Shown: positions 1-8,675, numbered from the stretch's first letter. The stretch: 43,400 nt of DNA from Gammaproteobacteria bacterium (GCA_022340345.1 JAJDOE010000091.1:1-43400), one strand, 5' to 3'. Notes: generated by a model not told the origin, from the sequence alone. Numbers and translations: made by a program.

Positions 1-334
1 CAAAGGTCACGGCCACCACGGTAGCCCCCATGCCCAGACACTCGGGACGATCAATGCCCGTCTGCAGGATATCCGCGTTGGCCTGCAGCGTCGCCGCTCG
101 CAAGGCTTCGCGGCGTTGTTTTGCCGACTCCCGGGTTCCGACCTCCTGCAGCCGTTGGGTGACATTCTCTGCGATCACATCCACCGCGAGCTGGCTGGCA
201 ACTTCGCCGGCCTGGTGGCCACCCATGCCGTCGGCGAGTACCGCCACGTAGTCTTCCGGGCGTAACACGAAGTCGTCTTCGTTGTGTTCGCGAACCACTC
301 CGGTGTCGGTAAGGCCTATCATTTCGATCTTCAT
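1..334 (-). CDS. PP2C-family serine/threonine protein phosphatase, N-terminal part (cut by window edge)
   Basis: Reading leftward from ATG at 334, the first 111 residues begin MKIEMIGLTDTGVVREHNED and continue to VAVLADGMGGHQAGEVAS near residues 29-46. The RxxNED and ADGMGGH motifs supply the metal-binding acidic residues of bacterial PP2C (PPM) phosphatases such as Stp1 and PppA. These remove phosphate from Ser/Thr using two Mn/Mg ions. No signal peptide or membrane segment is seen in this part, so a cytoplasmic enzyme is expected. Its ATG overlaps the dapE stop (ATGA, 331-334), so it is probably translationally coupled to dapE. Its biological link to lysine synthesis is unclear. A partner Ser/Thr kinase or FHA protein might lie beyond the left edge, but that cannot be seen. 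The family is certain; the substrate is unknown. Confidence 0.9.
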   Translation of the reverse strand, partial: MKIEMIGLTDTGVVREHNEDDFVLRPEDYVAVLADGMGGHQAGEVASQLAVDVIAENVTQRLQEVGTRESAKQRREALRAATLQANADILQTGIDRPECLGMGATVVAVTF

Positions 335-1467
335 GACAACAACAGACCCTCCAGACTGCGTGTATATATGGACCCAAGCTGCTCCAGGTCGTCCAATCCC
401 ACCCATTCGTTGATCTGGTGGATGGAGGAGTTGGGCGGCCCCAGCTCAATGACCTCGGCGCCGGTACGTGCGAGGAAGCGCCCGTCGGAGGTACCGCCAG
501 TGGTGGACAGACGTGGGGCACGACCGGTAACCGTTCGAATCGCTTCGCCGACCGTGTCGACCAGCCGTCCCGCAGGCGTCAGGAAAGGCTGCGCGGAAAG
601 CCGCCAGTCGATCGCGTAGTCCAGGCCGGCCAAAGAAAGAATCTCATCCACCCGCGCCTGCAGCTGCTCTGCGGTACTTTGCGTGGAAAAACGGAAATTG
701 AACTGCATCCGAAGTTCGCCCGGGACCACGTTTTCCGCGCCGGTTCCGGCGCTGAGGTTGGACACTTGGAAACTGGTGGGAGGAAAATCCGCGTTGCCGG
801 CATCCCAGGTAGTTTGCACCAGCCGCGCAAGGGCCGGCGCCAGCTCATGTACCGGGTTGCGCACCTGTTCCGGATAGGCGACGTGGCCCTGGATGCCGCG
901 TACGGTCAACGCGCCCGTCAGGGAACCGCGTCGGCCGTTTTTAATTACGTCACCGGTAGCTTTTTCCGCGGTCGGCTCGCCCACGATGCAGTAGTCGATT
1001 TTTCGTCCCTCTTGCGCAAGGGTCTCCAGTACCCTGGCAGTTCCGTCCACCGCCGGACCTTCCTCGTCGGAAGTCAGCAGCATGGCAAGGGATCCGGCAT
1101 GGGTGGCGTGACGCTGAACGAAAATCTCGCTGGCGGTGACGAATGCGGCCAGCGAACCCTTCATATCTGCCGCGCCGCGGCCGTAAAGCCGCTGGTCCCG
1201 AATGGCCGGCTCGAAGGGTGGCGAATCCCAGGCCTCCTGCGGACCGGGCGGCACTACGTCGGTATGCCCGGCGAGCACTACCAGCGGCGCGCCTTCGCCG
1301 CGCTCCAGCCACAGGTTGCTGACCTCGCCCACGTTGATGCGGCGTGCGGAAAATCCGGATGCCGCCAGACGTTCGGCGATCAGGGCCTGGCATCCGGCAT
1401 CGTCCGGGGTGACCGAGGGTCGCCGGATGAGTTCGCTCGCCAGTTGCACGGTAGCGCTGTCCGCCAT
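331..1467 (-). CDS. dapE: Succinyl-diaminopimelate desuccinylase
   Basis: This 378-residue cytoplasmic enzyme hydrolyses N-succinyl-L,L-diaminopimelate to L,L-diaminopimelate and succinate in the lysine/meso-DAP pathway. It is an M20-family di-zinc hydrolase. Visible active-site residues are H68 and D70 in GHTDVVPPG, the bridging Asp D101 in GRGAADMKG, the catalytic base E135 and ligand E136 in TSDEEG, E164 in IVGEPT, and a C-terminal His in SSIHQINE. The length matches the usual ~375 residues. The ATG overlaps the dapD stop as ATGA (1464-1467 region), and its own stop overlaps the phosphatase start the same way. dapD, dapE and the phosphatase therefore form one tightly coupled unit. The identification is confident because family signatures and pathway neighbours agree. 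Confidence 0.97.
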   Translation of the reverse strand: MADSATVQLASELIRRPSVTPDDAGCQALIAERLAASGFSARRINVGEVSNLWLERGEGAPLVVLAGHTDVVPPGPQEAWDSPPFEPAIRDQRLYGRGAADMKGSLAAFVTASEIFVQRHATHAGSLAMLLTSDEEGPAVDGTARVLETLAQEGRKIDYCIVGEPTAEKATGDVIKNGRRGSLTGALTVRGIQGHVAYPEQVRNPVHELAPALARLVQTTWDAGNADFPPTSFQVSNLSAGTGAENVVPGELRMQFNFRFSTQSTAEQLQARVDEILSLAGLDYAIDWRLSAQPFLTPAGRLVDTVGEAIRTVTGRAPRLSTTGGTSDGRFLARTGAEVIELGPPNSSIHQINEWVGLDDLEQLGSIYTRSLEGLLLS

Positions 1468-2288
1468 CAGATGTCGCGCAGCAGCTCGTTGATTTCGACT
1501 TTGCCGCGGGTCTGGGCGTCGACTCGTTTGACGATCACCGCGCAGTACAGGCTGTGGCTGCCATCCGCGGCCGGAAGGGAACCGGGAACCACAACCGACC
1601 CGGCCGGAATCCGGCCGTAGCTGATTTCTCCGGACTCGCGATCAAGGATGCGGGTGCTCTGGCTGATGTATACGCCCATGGAAAGAACCGCGCCTTCTTC
1701 CACAATGACGCCCTCTACAATCTCGGAGCGCGCACCGATGAAACAGTTATCTTCAATAATCGTCGGAGCGGACTGCACCGGCTCCAGCACGCCGCCGATG
1801 CCGACGCCGCCGGACAGGTGCACGTTGCGGCCGATCTGTGCGCAGGACCCAACGGTGGCCCAGGTGTCCACCATGGTGCCTTCATCCACGTAGGCGCCGA
1901 CGTTGACGTAGCTGGGCATGAGTACCACTCGTGGTGCCACGTAGGCGCCGAAGCGCACGGCCGCTGGCGGCACGACACGATAACCGCCCTGGCGAAAATC
2001 CCGAGAGCTGAAATCAGCGAACTTGGAGGGCAGCTTGTCGAAGAAACTCGTATAACCGCCGTCGATCAGCGCGTTGTCCTCAATTCGAAACCAGAGCAGG
2101 ACCGCCTTCTTCAGCCATTCGTTGACCCGCCAGGAATCACCGTGTTTTTCGGCGACCCGCGCCTCGCCGCGGTCGATACGCCCCAGCGCGTCCTGGACTG
2201 CATCCTTTACGCGCGTTTCCACTGTCCGCGGCGTGATCTCCGCGCGGTGCTCGAATGCCTCATCAATGATGTCCCGGATATTGCTCAT
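1467..2288 (-). CDS. dapD: 2,3,4,5-tetrahydropyridine-2,6-dicarboxylate N-succinyltransferase
   Basis: This 273-residue protein (E. coli DapD has 274) transfers succinyl from succinyl-CoA to tetrahydrodipicolinate, the step two reactions before DapE. The N-terminal ~100 residues form the helical substrate domain. From about residue 105 a left-handed beta-helix follows, with hexapeptide repeats seen as runs of small residues ([34 protein letters not shown]). A short C-terminal domain ends it. The enzyme acts as a cytoplasmic trimer. Upstream, 114 bases separate it from glnD and hold no gene; an AAGGA lies rather far (about 11 nt) from the ATG. The order map-glnD-dapD is conserved in gammaproteobacteria. 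No separate dapD promoter could be made out. Confidence 0.97.
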   Translation of the reverse strand: MSNIRDIIDEAFEHRAEITPRTVETRVKDAVQDALGRIDRGEARVAEKHGDSWRVNEWLKKAVLLWFRIEDNALIDGGYTSFFDKLPSKFADFSSRDFRQGGYRVVPPAAVRFGAYVAPRVVLMPSYVNVGAYVDEGTMVDTWATVGSCAQIGRNVHLSGGVGIGGVLEPVQSAPTIIEDNCFIGARSEIVEGVIVEEGAVLSMGVYISQSTRILDRESGEISYGRIPAGSVVVPGSLPAADGSHSLYCAVIVKRVDAQTRGKVEINELLRDI

Positions 2289-2402
2289 CGAAATCTGGTC
2301 CTTACGCTACGCCTGAAAACAGTCACAGGCCGTTGGTGGCAATTGCCGTCCTCGCGGTTTCCCGCCGCGGCCGTCGGCCGGAGTGAAGCCATGCGAATTG
2401 TG

Positions 2403-5090
2403 TCATATCGGAATCGCCCGCGCCTGCGGCTCCTCCGCCGTTCCGGTCCCCTGGTCCAGGCGGCGGGAAATTTCCCTGCGCAGGCACTCCTGGTCGGTTT
2501 CTCCCAATGGCTGCCCGTCCCGATTGGTGACAAAAAAGATGTCCTCGGCGCGTTCCCCGTAGGTCGCGATCTTGGCGGTGGTCAGGCGCACACGGCACTC
2601 GTTGAGGGCCAGGGCGATCTGGTGCAGCAGCCCGGGGCGGTCCTGGGCAGTGACTTCCACCGCGGTGGTAGCGCCGTTGACTGCTTCCGAGAAGCTCACG
2701 CCGGGCCGCACCGGAAAATGCTTGAGGCGTCTTGGGAGGTGGTGCCGGAGGTCACGGCGCGGAGGGCCGGGGCGGAGAAGCTGGCTTCGCAGCTCGACGC
2801 TCAAGTCCGATACGAAGGATTTCGAGGCATCGGCCGGCGGCAGTACGGTAAAGACATCGATGGCGAAGCCGGCGCGGGTGAGGTGCATGCGGACTTCCAG
2901 GATGCTCAGGTTGAGCCGGTCAAATGCGCCCGCGATGTCTCCGAACAGGCCATCCCGGTCGGGGGCAAAAAACAAAACCTCCAGGGTTTTGGTTTCGTGG
3001 GCCATGCGCGTTGCCACGATCGGTAAATCCAGCGCGCGGGCGGGCAGGATGTTGCGCGCGTGCCAGGCGATGTTATCCGCTTCATGGCGGGTGAAGTATT
3101 CCTGGTCGAGCATGGCCCAGTGGGCGTCGAGTTGTTCCCGGGGAAAGGTTTTTGCGGGAAGCAGTTCCGCCACAGCACGATGCATGTCGGCGATGCGTTC
3201 CTTCAATTTCAGCGGCTCGCCCACGCCGCGTCGCAGTTCCCGCAGGGTGGCAACGTAGAGCGTTTCCAAAAGGCGGCCCTTCCACGAGTTCCATACGGTC
3301 GGGCTGGTGCCGCGGATATCCGCCACCGTAAGAAGGTAAAGGTTGTCCAGGTGCACAACATCGCCAACCCGTTTGGCGAAGGCACTGACTACCTCCGGGT
3401 CGGAGATATCCTGGCGTTGTGCGGTGAAGGACATCAGCAAGTGATTTCGCACCAGCCACGCCACCAGATGGGCATCGTAGCTGCTCATGTGATGGTGCTG
3501 GCAGAAACTCAGCGCCTCACGTTCGCCGAGTTGGGAATGGTCACCGCCGCGTCCTTTTGCGATGTCGTGAAACAGGCCCGCCACGTAGAGTCGTTCGCGG
3601 CGAACCGCACGCTTCATAACTTCGCTCGGGTGCGGAAACTCATCCGCATGCTCGGGCATCGCCAGCCGGCGCAGGTTGCGCACCACAAACAGGCTATGTT
3701 CGTCCACCGTGTACACGTGGAACAGGTCGTGTTGCATCTGTCCAACCACGCGGCCGAATACCGGCAGATAGGCGCCGAGAACGCCGTAGGCATTCATTCG
3801 CCGCAGTGCATGCGTAATACCGGAACTCTGGCGCAGGATTTCCATGAACAGCGTGCGAGACGCCAGGTCGTCCCGAAATTCCCGGTCGATGCGGTACAGA
3901 TTTTCCCGCAGCAACCGGATCGTACTGGCGCGAACACCCTTGAGTTCGGGGTGCTGTTGCAGCAGCAGAAAAAGTTCCAGCAATGCGGTGGGAGAGCGTT
4001 CGAATACGTGCGGGTGGGTGACCTCCAGATAGCCGTTGTGGTCCCGAAAACGCCGGTTGATGGGCCGGGTTCGGTCACGCTTCCGGGTGAGGAAGGCCTC
4101 CTCGAAATGCTGAAGCAGCATTTCGTTGAGCAGCGTCAGTTCTTTTACGGTGCGGTAGTAACGCTGCATGAGTTGCTCCACCGCCAGGCTGCGGGGGGAG
4201 TCCTCGAGACCGAACTGGGCGGCCAGAACGCGTTGCAGGTCGAACAAGAGGCGGTCCTCCCGCCGTCCGGCTTCGAAGTGCAGGCCATTGCGCAGGCGCC
4301 ACAGCAAATTGCGGCCGCGCACCAGGGCGCGGTGCTCGTCTTCGCTAAGAAAGCCGCGCTCCACCAGGTCGTGCAGGTCGGTGGTGCCAAAATGCCTCTG
4401 CGCCACCCAGGCAATCATCTGGATATCTCGCAGGCCCCCGGGCCCTTCCTTCAGATTGGGTTCCAGGTTGTAGGCGGTATCGTGGAAGCGCGCGTGGCGG
4501 CGCAGTTGCTCGTCGCGCTTGGCTTCAAAGTATTTGCGCGGCGGCCAGATGCGTGGTGCCGCGGTGACCACTTTCATCTGTTCGAACAGCTCGGCCGGGC
4601 CGGTCAGCAGGCGCGCCTCCATCAGGTTGGTGGCGACGGTGATGTCCTTGCGTGCCTCTCGCACGCAATCGCGCAGGCTGCGCACACTGTGTCCCACTTC
4701 CAGGCCGATGTCCCACAGGAATTGCAGAAACGGCTCACTGAATGCCCGGACCGGACCGGAATCCACCTTTTCTACCAGCAGCAGCAGGTCCACGTCGGAG
4801 GCTGGGTGCAGTTCCGAGCGGCCGTAGCCACCCACCGCCACCAGTGCCAGCTGCAGGTCCGGGGAAATTTTTTCCCGTTGGTACTCGCAGGCGCGTACCA
4901 GGAATTGGTCCACCAGCCAGGCATGCAGCGCGACGATGCGTGGACCGCTGGCACCGGTACGGTGGTATTCCCGAAGGCGCGCGCGTCCCTCCTGCAGGGC
5001 GTTGCGAAAGGTCTGGAGGCGATTGGCGCCTTGCGCCAGCCGGGCGTCGAATTCGGCGGCGTCGAGGAGTTGACGTTTGCTGTAGGCCAT
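2403..5090 (-). CDS. glnD: [Protein-PII] uridylyltransferase/uridylyl-removing enzyme
   Basis: This 895-residue sensor of glutamine adds UMP to PII proteins when glutamine is low and removes it when glutamine is high, so controlling glutamine synthetase and nitrogen regulation. Domain order is complete: a nucleotidyltransferase with VGGYGRSE and SDVDLLLL at residues 86-105 (catalytic D99 and D101); an HD hydrolase domain with GLFHDIAKGRGGDHS near 505-519 (H508, D509); and two C-terminal ACT domains beginning near residues 705 and 810 (FAPDRDGLFGDIAG and TAQDRPGLLHQIA). The length is typical for the family. It starts 15 bases after the map stop. The sequence before the ATG is a GC run with no Shine-Dalgarno match, so translation may depend on ribosomes finishing map. 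Confidence 0.97.
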   Translation of the reverse strand: MAYSKRQLLDAAEFDARLAQGANRLQTFRNALQEGRARLREYHRTGASGPRIVALHAWLVDQFLVRACEYQREKISPDLQLALVAVGGYGRSELHPASDVDLLLLVEKVDSGPVRAFSEPFLQFLWDIGLEVGHSVRSLRDCVREARKDITVATNLMEARLLTGPAELFEQMKVVTAAPRIWPPRKYFEAKRDEQLRRHARFHDTAYNLEPNLKEGPGGLRDIQMIAWVAQRHFGTTDLHDLVERGFLSEDEHRALVRGRNLLWRLRNGLHFEAGRREDRLLFDLQRVLAAQFGLEDSPRSLAVEQLMQRYYRTVKELTLLNEMLLQHFEEAFLTRKRDRTRPINRRFRDHNGYLEVTHPHVFERSPTALLELFLLLQQHPELKGVRASTIRLLRENLYRIDREFRDDLASRTLFMEILRQSSGITHALRRMNAYGVLGAYLPVFGRVVGQMQHDLFHVYTVDEHSLFVVRNLRRLAMPEHADEFPHPSEVMKRAVRRERLYVAGLFHDIAKGRGGDHSQLGEREALSFCQHHHMSSYDAHLVAWLVRNHLLMSFTAQRQDISDPEVVSAFAKRVGDVVHLDNLYLLTVADIRGTSPTVWNSWKGRLLETLYVATLRELRRGVGEPLKLKERIADMHRAVAELLPAKTFPREQLDAHWAMLDQEYFTRHEADNIAWHARNILPARALDLPIVATRMAHETKTLEVLFFAPDRDGLFGDIAGAFDRLNLSILEVRMHLTRAGFAIDVFTVLPPADASKSFVSDLSVELRSQLLRPGPPRRDLRHHLPRRLKHFPVRPGVSFSEAVNGATTAVEVTAQDRPGLLHQIALALNECRVRLTTAKIATYGERAEDIFFVTNRDGQPLGETDQECLRREISRRLDQGTGTAEEPQARAIPI

Positions 5091-5105
5091 GGCGGCGCCC
5101 GGGCG

Positions 5106-5876
5106 TCAGGATTCGCCGTTGCCGTCCGTGGTCGTGAGGATCTCGCAGCCGTTGGAGGTTACCGCCAGGGTGTGTTCCCACTGGGCGGATAGTTTGTGAT
5201 CGCGGGTAACGACGGTCCAGCCGTCCGCAAGCAGGCGTACATCCTTGCCACCCTCGTTGATCATCGGCTCGATGGTGAAGGTCATGCCGGGTTGCAGGAT
5301 CAGCCCGGTTCCGGCTTTGCCGTAATGCAGCACCTGGGGCTCTTCGTGGAATTCCCGGCCGATGCCGTGACCGCAATACTCGCGAACCACCGTGAAGTGG
5401 TTGGATTCCGCGTGTTGCTGGATGGCGTGGCCGATATCGCCCAGGCGCGCCCCGGGGCGCACCTGCTCGATCCCGAGCTGCAAACACTCCCGGCAGACTT
5501 CCACCAGCCGGCGGGCGCGAATGGACGGGTCGCCGACGAAAAACATGCGGCTGGTGTCGCCGTGAAAACCGTCCTTGATGACCGTGATATCAATGTTCAC
5601 GATGTCCCCGCGCTTGAGAACGCGATCACCGGGGATACCGTGGCATACCTGGTGATTCACCGAAGTGCAGATGGAGCGCGGAAACCCGCGGTAGTTCAGC
5701 GGGGCCGGGATGGCCTCCTGGACCTGGGTAATGTGACGGTGGCAAATGCTGTCCAGCTCGCCGGTGGTGATCCCCGGCTGGACGTGCTCGCCGATCATAT
5801 CCAGCACCTCGGCGGCGAGCCGGCCGGCCACCCGCATCTGGCGAATTTCCTCGGGAGTTTTGATGGACGCGTTCAT
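5106..5876 (-). CDS. map: Methionine aminopeptidase, type I
   Basis: This 256-residue cytoplasmic enzyme removes the initiator methionine from nascent proteins whose second residue is small. All five metal ligands of the type I family are in place: D96 and D107 (NIDITVIKDGFHGDTSR), H170 (GHGIGREFHEEP), E203 (FTIEPMIN) and E234 (QWEHTLAV). H79 (VCHGIPGD) is the substrate-contacting His. No N-terminal extension is present. It is the first gene of the minus-strand unit and is divergent from rpsB, as in E. coli. A candidate promoter (5889-5917) lies just upstream. The ATG at 5876 starts the standard family N-terminus (KTPEEIRQMRVAG). Confidence 0.98.
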   Translation of the reverse strand: MNASIKTPEEIRQMRVAGRLAAEVLDMIGEHVQPGITTGELDSICHRHITQVQEAIPAPLNYRGFPRSICTSVNHQVCHGIPGDRVLKRGDIVNIDITVIKDGFHGDTSRMFFVGDPSIRARRLVEVCRECLQLGIEQVRPGARLGDIGHAIQQHAESNHFTVVREYCGHGIGREFHEEPQVLHYGKAGTGLILQPGMTFTIEPMINEGGKDVRLLADGWTVVTRDHKLSAQWEHTLAVTSNGCEILTTTDGNGES

Positions 5877-5888
5877 GGCTGGGTGCGG

Positions 5889-5917
5889 AGCATAAGCCCT
5901 TGGCCATCATGCGCCAA
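5889..5917 (-). promoter_or_regulatory. Candidate sigma-70 promoter for map-glnD-dapD
   Basis: On the minus strand, TTGGCG (5917-5912) and TATGCT (5894-5889) are separated by exactly 17 bases, each matching the consensus at four of six positions. Transcription would start close to the map ATG, leaving a short leader. A 7-bp inverted repeat (CCTTGGC at 5898-5904, GCCAAGG at 5913-5919) overlaps the spacer and -35 element and could be an operator. This is pattern matching only. Confidence 0.45.
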
Positions 5918-5934
5918 GGCCCGGGGGGCGGGCG

Positions 5935-5963
5935 TTGAGCCACACGCCTGGCTGTGGTATAAG
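5935..5963 (+). promoter_or_regulatory. Candidate sigma-70 promoter for rpsB-tsf with GC-rich discriminator
   Basis: TTGAGC (5935-5940) and TATAAG (5958-5963) are separated by exactly 17 bases; they match consensus at four and five positions. The bases right after the -10 are CCGCGCCC, a GC-rich discriminator of the kind seen in stringently controlled ribosomal promoters. Transcription from about 5970 would give a leader of about 130 bases before the rpsB ATG. The position, back to back with the map promoter, fits the known divergent arrangement. Confidence 0.65.
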
Positions 5964-5969
5964 CCGCGC

Positions 5970-6102
5970 CCTCTGGATCTCGTTATTTTAACTCTGCTCG
6001 CGGAGGCATCCCGACCATCCGGGTGCCCCGGTCCCCTGAAGCATCATGGGGCTGGGGTTGGTGGCGGGCCCGCGGCTTGTAAACCCGAAGGAGAAAATTG
6101 CC
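5970..6102 (+). promoter_or_regulatory. Structured rpsB 5' leader, probable S2 autoregulation site (t44-like)
   Basis: The leader holds three clear stem elements. Hairpin 1 is 6006-6026 (GCA and CCCG pairing with CGGG and TGC around a six-base loop). Hairpin 2 pairs CCCC 6033-6036 with GGGG 6048-6051, enclosed by CCCC 6026-6029 with GGGG 6054-6057. Element 3 is the 10-base palindrome 6064-6073 just before the Shine-Dalgarno. In E. coli the map-rpsB interval carries the structured leader called t44 in RNA family collections, through which S2 represses rpsB-tsf. Position and structure suggest the same role here; homology of the fold was not tested. Confidence 0.5.
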
Positions 6103-7062
6103 ATGACCGATGTAACCATGCGTCAGATGCTGGAGGCCGGCGTACATTTTGGCCACCAGACCCGTTTCTGGTCTCCGCGGATGCGTCCGTATATCTACGG
6201 CGAGCGGGACAAAATCCATATCATCAATCTGGAAAAAAGCCTCCCGCTGCTGAAGGAGGCCATGTCCTACCTGGGCAAGCTGACGGCAGACGGCGGCAGC
6301 GTGCTGTTTGTCGGCACCAAGCGCCAGGCCAGTGAGACCATTCAGGAAGAGGCTACCCGCTGTGGCAGCCCCTATGTGAACCACCGTTGGCTGGGCGGCA
6401 TGCTCACCAATTTCAAAACGGTGAAAAATTCCATTAAGCGGCTCAAGGACCTCGACTCCATGTTCGAGGACGGGGGCATCGACCGGCTCGCCAAGAAAGA
6501 GGCGCTTCGTCTGGACCGGGAGCGGGCCAAGCTGCATCGCAGCCTGGCCGGAATCCGCGACATGGACGGCCTGCCGGACGCGCTATTTGTTATTGATGTG
6601 CGGCATGAATACATCGCCGTTGCCGAAGCCCGCAAGCTGGGAATTCCCGTGGTGGCGGTGATCGACACCAATTGTTCCCCGGACCTTATTGATTACGTCA
6701 TACCCGGGAACGATGACGCCATTCGTGCGATTCGCCTCTATTCCCACTACGCGGCAGAGGCGATTCTCGCCGGGCGCGCCACCGTACCCACCGTGGTTCC
6801 GGAAACGGATGACGAGTACGTGGAAATGGAAGGCGCCGAAGGCTCGGAAAAGCCGGCGGCCCGCACGACCCGTGCCAAGGTGTCAAAAAAGAAGGCGCCG
6901 CGCGTCAAGCTGACCAAGAAAGCGGTCGAGCCGGAAGCTGAGCCGGAAGCCAAAACCGAAGCCGCGGAAGCGACGGCCGATGCACCGCAGGAAGCCGCGG
7001 AAGCTGCCGCCGTTCCCGCGGAAACCGAAGCGGCAGACGAAAGCGGAAAATCCGGAGACTAG
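6103..7062 (+). CDS. rpsB: 30S ribosomal protein S2 with long charged C-terminal tail
   Basis: The protein is a standard S2 core ([20 protein letters not shown] at the start; [14 protein letters not shown] near 93-106; [12 protein letters not shown] near 158-169), needed for S1 binding and 30S assembly. The start at 6103 is preceded by AAGGAG at 6088-6093; an upstream in-frame start at 6046 would read through the leader structure and is rejected. The protein has 319 residues against about 241 in E. coli. The extra part, from about residue 235, splits into a basic block (about 253-273, rich in Lys/Arg) and an Ala/Glu-rich acidic block (276-319). Two bases separate its stop from tsf. The core is certain; the tail's role is unknown. 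Confidence 0.97.
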   Translation: MTDVTMRQMLEAGVHFGHQTRFWSPRMRPYIYGERDKIHIINLEKSLPLLKEAMSYLGKLTADGGSVLFVGTKRQASETIQEEATRCGSPYVNHRWLGGMLTNFKTVKNSIKRLKDLDSMFEDGGIDRLAKKEALRLDRERAKLHRSLAGIRDMDGLPDALFVIDVRHEYIAVAEARKLGIPVVAVIDTNCSPDLIDYVIPGNDDAIRAIRLYSHYAAEAILAGRATVPTVVPETDDEYVEMEGAEGSEKPAARTTRAKVSKKKAPRVKLTKKAVEPEAEPEAKTEAAEATADAPQEAAEAAAVPAETEAADESGKSGD

Positions 7063-7064
7063 TC

Positions 7065-7943
7065 ATGGCGAATATCACCGCATCCCTGGTAAAGGATCTG
7101 CGCGAACGAACCGGCGCTGGCATGATGGAGTGCAAGAAGGCGCTTACCGAGACCGATGGGGATCTGGAGGCCGCAGCGGACCTGTTGCGCAAAAAAGGCA
7201 GCGCCCAGGCAGCCAAGAAGGCCGGCCGCATTGCAGCCGAAGGGGTCATTGGCCTGGCGCAGGACCAGCAGGCGGCGGCGCTGGTGGAGGTCAACAGCGA
7301 AACCGATTTCGTGGCCAAACAGCCGGTATTCCAGGATTTTGCCAACCAGCTCGCGACGCTGGTCGCCGACCAAAACCCGGCGGACCTGGAGACGCTGCTC
7401 GGGCTGCAGCTACCCGGGGGCGAAGACGCAGAGACCCGTCGTACCGCGCTGGTGGCCCAGTTGGGTGAAAACCTCAAGGTGCGGCGTTTCGTTCGCATCG
7501 CCGCGGATGACGTCCAGCTGGCAAGCTACCTGCACGGCACCCGTATCGGGGTCATCATCAGCGGCCAGGGCGGCGCCGAGGGCCTGGGTCGGGACCTGGC
7601 GATGCACGTGGCGGCCAGCCGTCCCCTGTGTATCAACGAAAGTGAAGTACCGGCGGAAACCCTGGCGCGGGAAAAGGAAATCTACAAAGCCCAGGCCATG
7701 GAAAGCGGCAAGCCGGAGAACATCGCAGAGAAGATGGTCGAAGGTAAAATGCGCAAGTACCTCAAGGAAGTCACCCTGCTCGGCCAGCCATTCGTCAAGG
7801 ATCCGGATATCTCGGTCCAGCAGCTTCTGCAACAGGAAGGCGCAAGCGTGAAGCGCTTTGTTCGTTTCGAAGTGGGCGAAGGCCTGGAGAAGCGCAGCGA
7901 CAATTTCGCCGAAGAGGTAATGGCCCAGGCACGCGGTGCCTGA
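7065..7943 (+). CDS. tsf: Elongation factor Ts
   Basis: EF-Ts (292 residues) recharges EF-Tu by displacing GDP. The N-terminal UBA-like helix region reads VKDLRERTGAGMMECKKAL, followed by the signature VEVNSETDFVAK (about residues 75-86) that includes the Asp-Phe pair that enters EF-Tu. The C-terminal dimerisation and coiled-coil parts are full length. The start at 7065 lies two bases after the rpsB stop, with a GGAG in the end of rpsB, so the two are co-transcribed and probably translationally linked. The downstream gap to pyrH is only six bases. Confidence 0.98.
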   Translation: MANITASLVKDLRERTGAGMMECKKALTETDGDLEAAADLLRKKGSAQAAKKAGRIAAEGVIGLAQDQQAAALVEVNSETDFVAKQPVFQDFANQLATLVADQNPADLETLLGLQLPGGEDAETRRTALVAQLGENLKVRRFVRIAADDVQLASYLHGTRIGVIISGQGGAEGLGRDLAMHVAASRPLCINESEVPAETLAREKEIYKAQAMESGKPENIAEKMVEGKMRKYLKEVTLLGQPFVKDPDISVQQLLQQEGASVKRFVRFEVGEGLEKRSDNFAEEVMAQARGA

Positions 7944-7949
7944 TCGGTC

Positions 7950-8675
7950 GTGCCCGACCCAGCGCCGGTATTTCTCCTCAAGCTCAGCGGCGAGGCGCTC
8001 GGTGGTGACACCGGCCAGGGAGTCGACGCCGAAGCGCTGAGTTATTTCCATTCGCAGATTGCCGAGGCGGCCGCCAGCGGGGCGCGCCTGGCTCTGGTAA
8101 TTGGTGGCGGCAATTTCCTGCGCGGTGCCCAGCTGGCAGCAGCCGGCACCGACCGGGTACGGGGCGATCACATGGGCATGCTGGCGACGGTCATGAACGG
8201 CCTGGCGCTCAGCGACCGGCTGCAGGCCGGCGGACTCAAATCTCGCCTGATGAGTGCATTTTCCATCGACCTCGGCATCCAGACCTGGGATCGCGATGCG
8301 GCACTGCAAGCCTTGTCCGCGGGGGAAGTGTTGGTTCTTGCCGGCGGAACGGGCAACCCGTTCTTCAGCACCGATACGGCGGCGGTTTTACGCGCAGCGG
8401 AATTGGGCGCTGGTTTACTGGTCAAGGCGACCAAGGTGGATGGCGTGTACTCAGCGGACCCTGTGCAAAATTCATCGGCGACACGTTATGATGTCCTGAG
8501 CTATGACGAGTGCCTGGCGCGGCGCCTGGCGGTGATGGACGCCACGGCGATTGCCCTGGCCCGCGACAACGAGTTGCCGCTACGGGTGCTTGATGTTCAC
8601 CAGCCGGGTAACCTGGCGGCGGTGGTCCGCGGCGAAGCAATCGGCACGCTGGTGAACGGGACGGGTACAGCATGA
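7950..8675 (+). CDS. pyrH: UMP kinase
   Basis: This 241-residue cytoplasmic enzyme phosphorylates UMP to UDP and belongs to the amino-acid kinase fold. Visible motifs are LLKLSGEALGG at the N-terminus (phosphate binding), LVIGGGNFLRGA (about 48-59), DHMGMLATVMN (about 72-82) and the C-terminal ATKVDGVYSADP (about 158-169) for nucleotide binding. The start is GTG at 7950; no ATG in frame gives the conserved N-terminus. The stop overlaps the frr ATG as ATGA (8672-8675). The neighbours tsf and frr are the standard ones. Confidence 0.97.
   Translation: MPDPAPVFLLKLSGEALGGDTGQGVDAEALSYFHSQIAEAAASGARLALVIGGGNFLRGAQLAAAGTDRVRGDHMGMLATVMNGLALSDRLQAGGLKSRLMSAFSIDLGIQTWDRDAALQALSAGEVLVLAGGTGNPFFSTDTAAVLRAAELGAGLLVKATKVDGVYSADPVQNSSATRYDVLSYDECLARRLAVMDATAIALARDNELPLRVLDVHQPGNLAAVVRGEAIGTLVNGTGTA

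Noticed and set aside
3060-5192. Long open frame (710 codons) on the plus strand opposite glnD
   Set aside because: It is a codon-bias shadow: glnD has all domains and motifs, while this frame shows no family signature or ribosome site. The same holds for 418-1620, 1554-3026, 11754-13337, 17729-19855 and 22435-24711, which lie antisense to certain genes.
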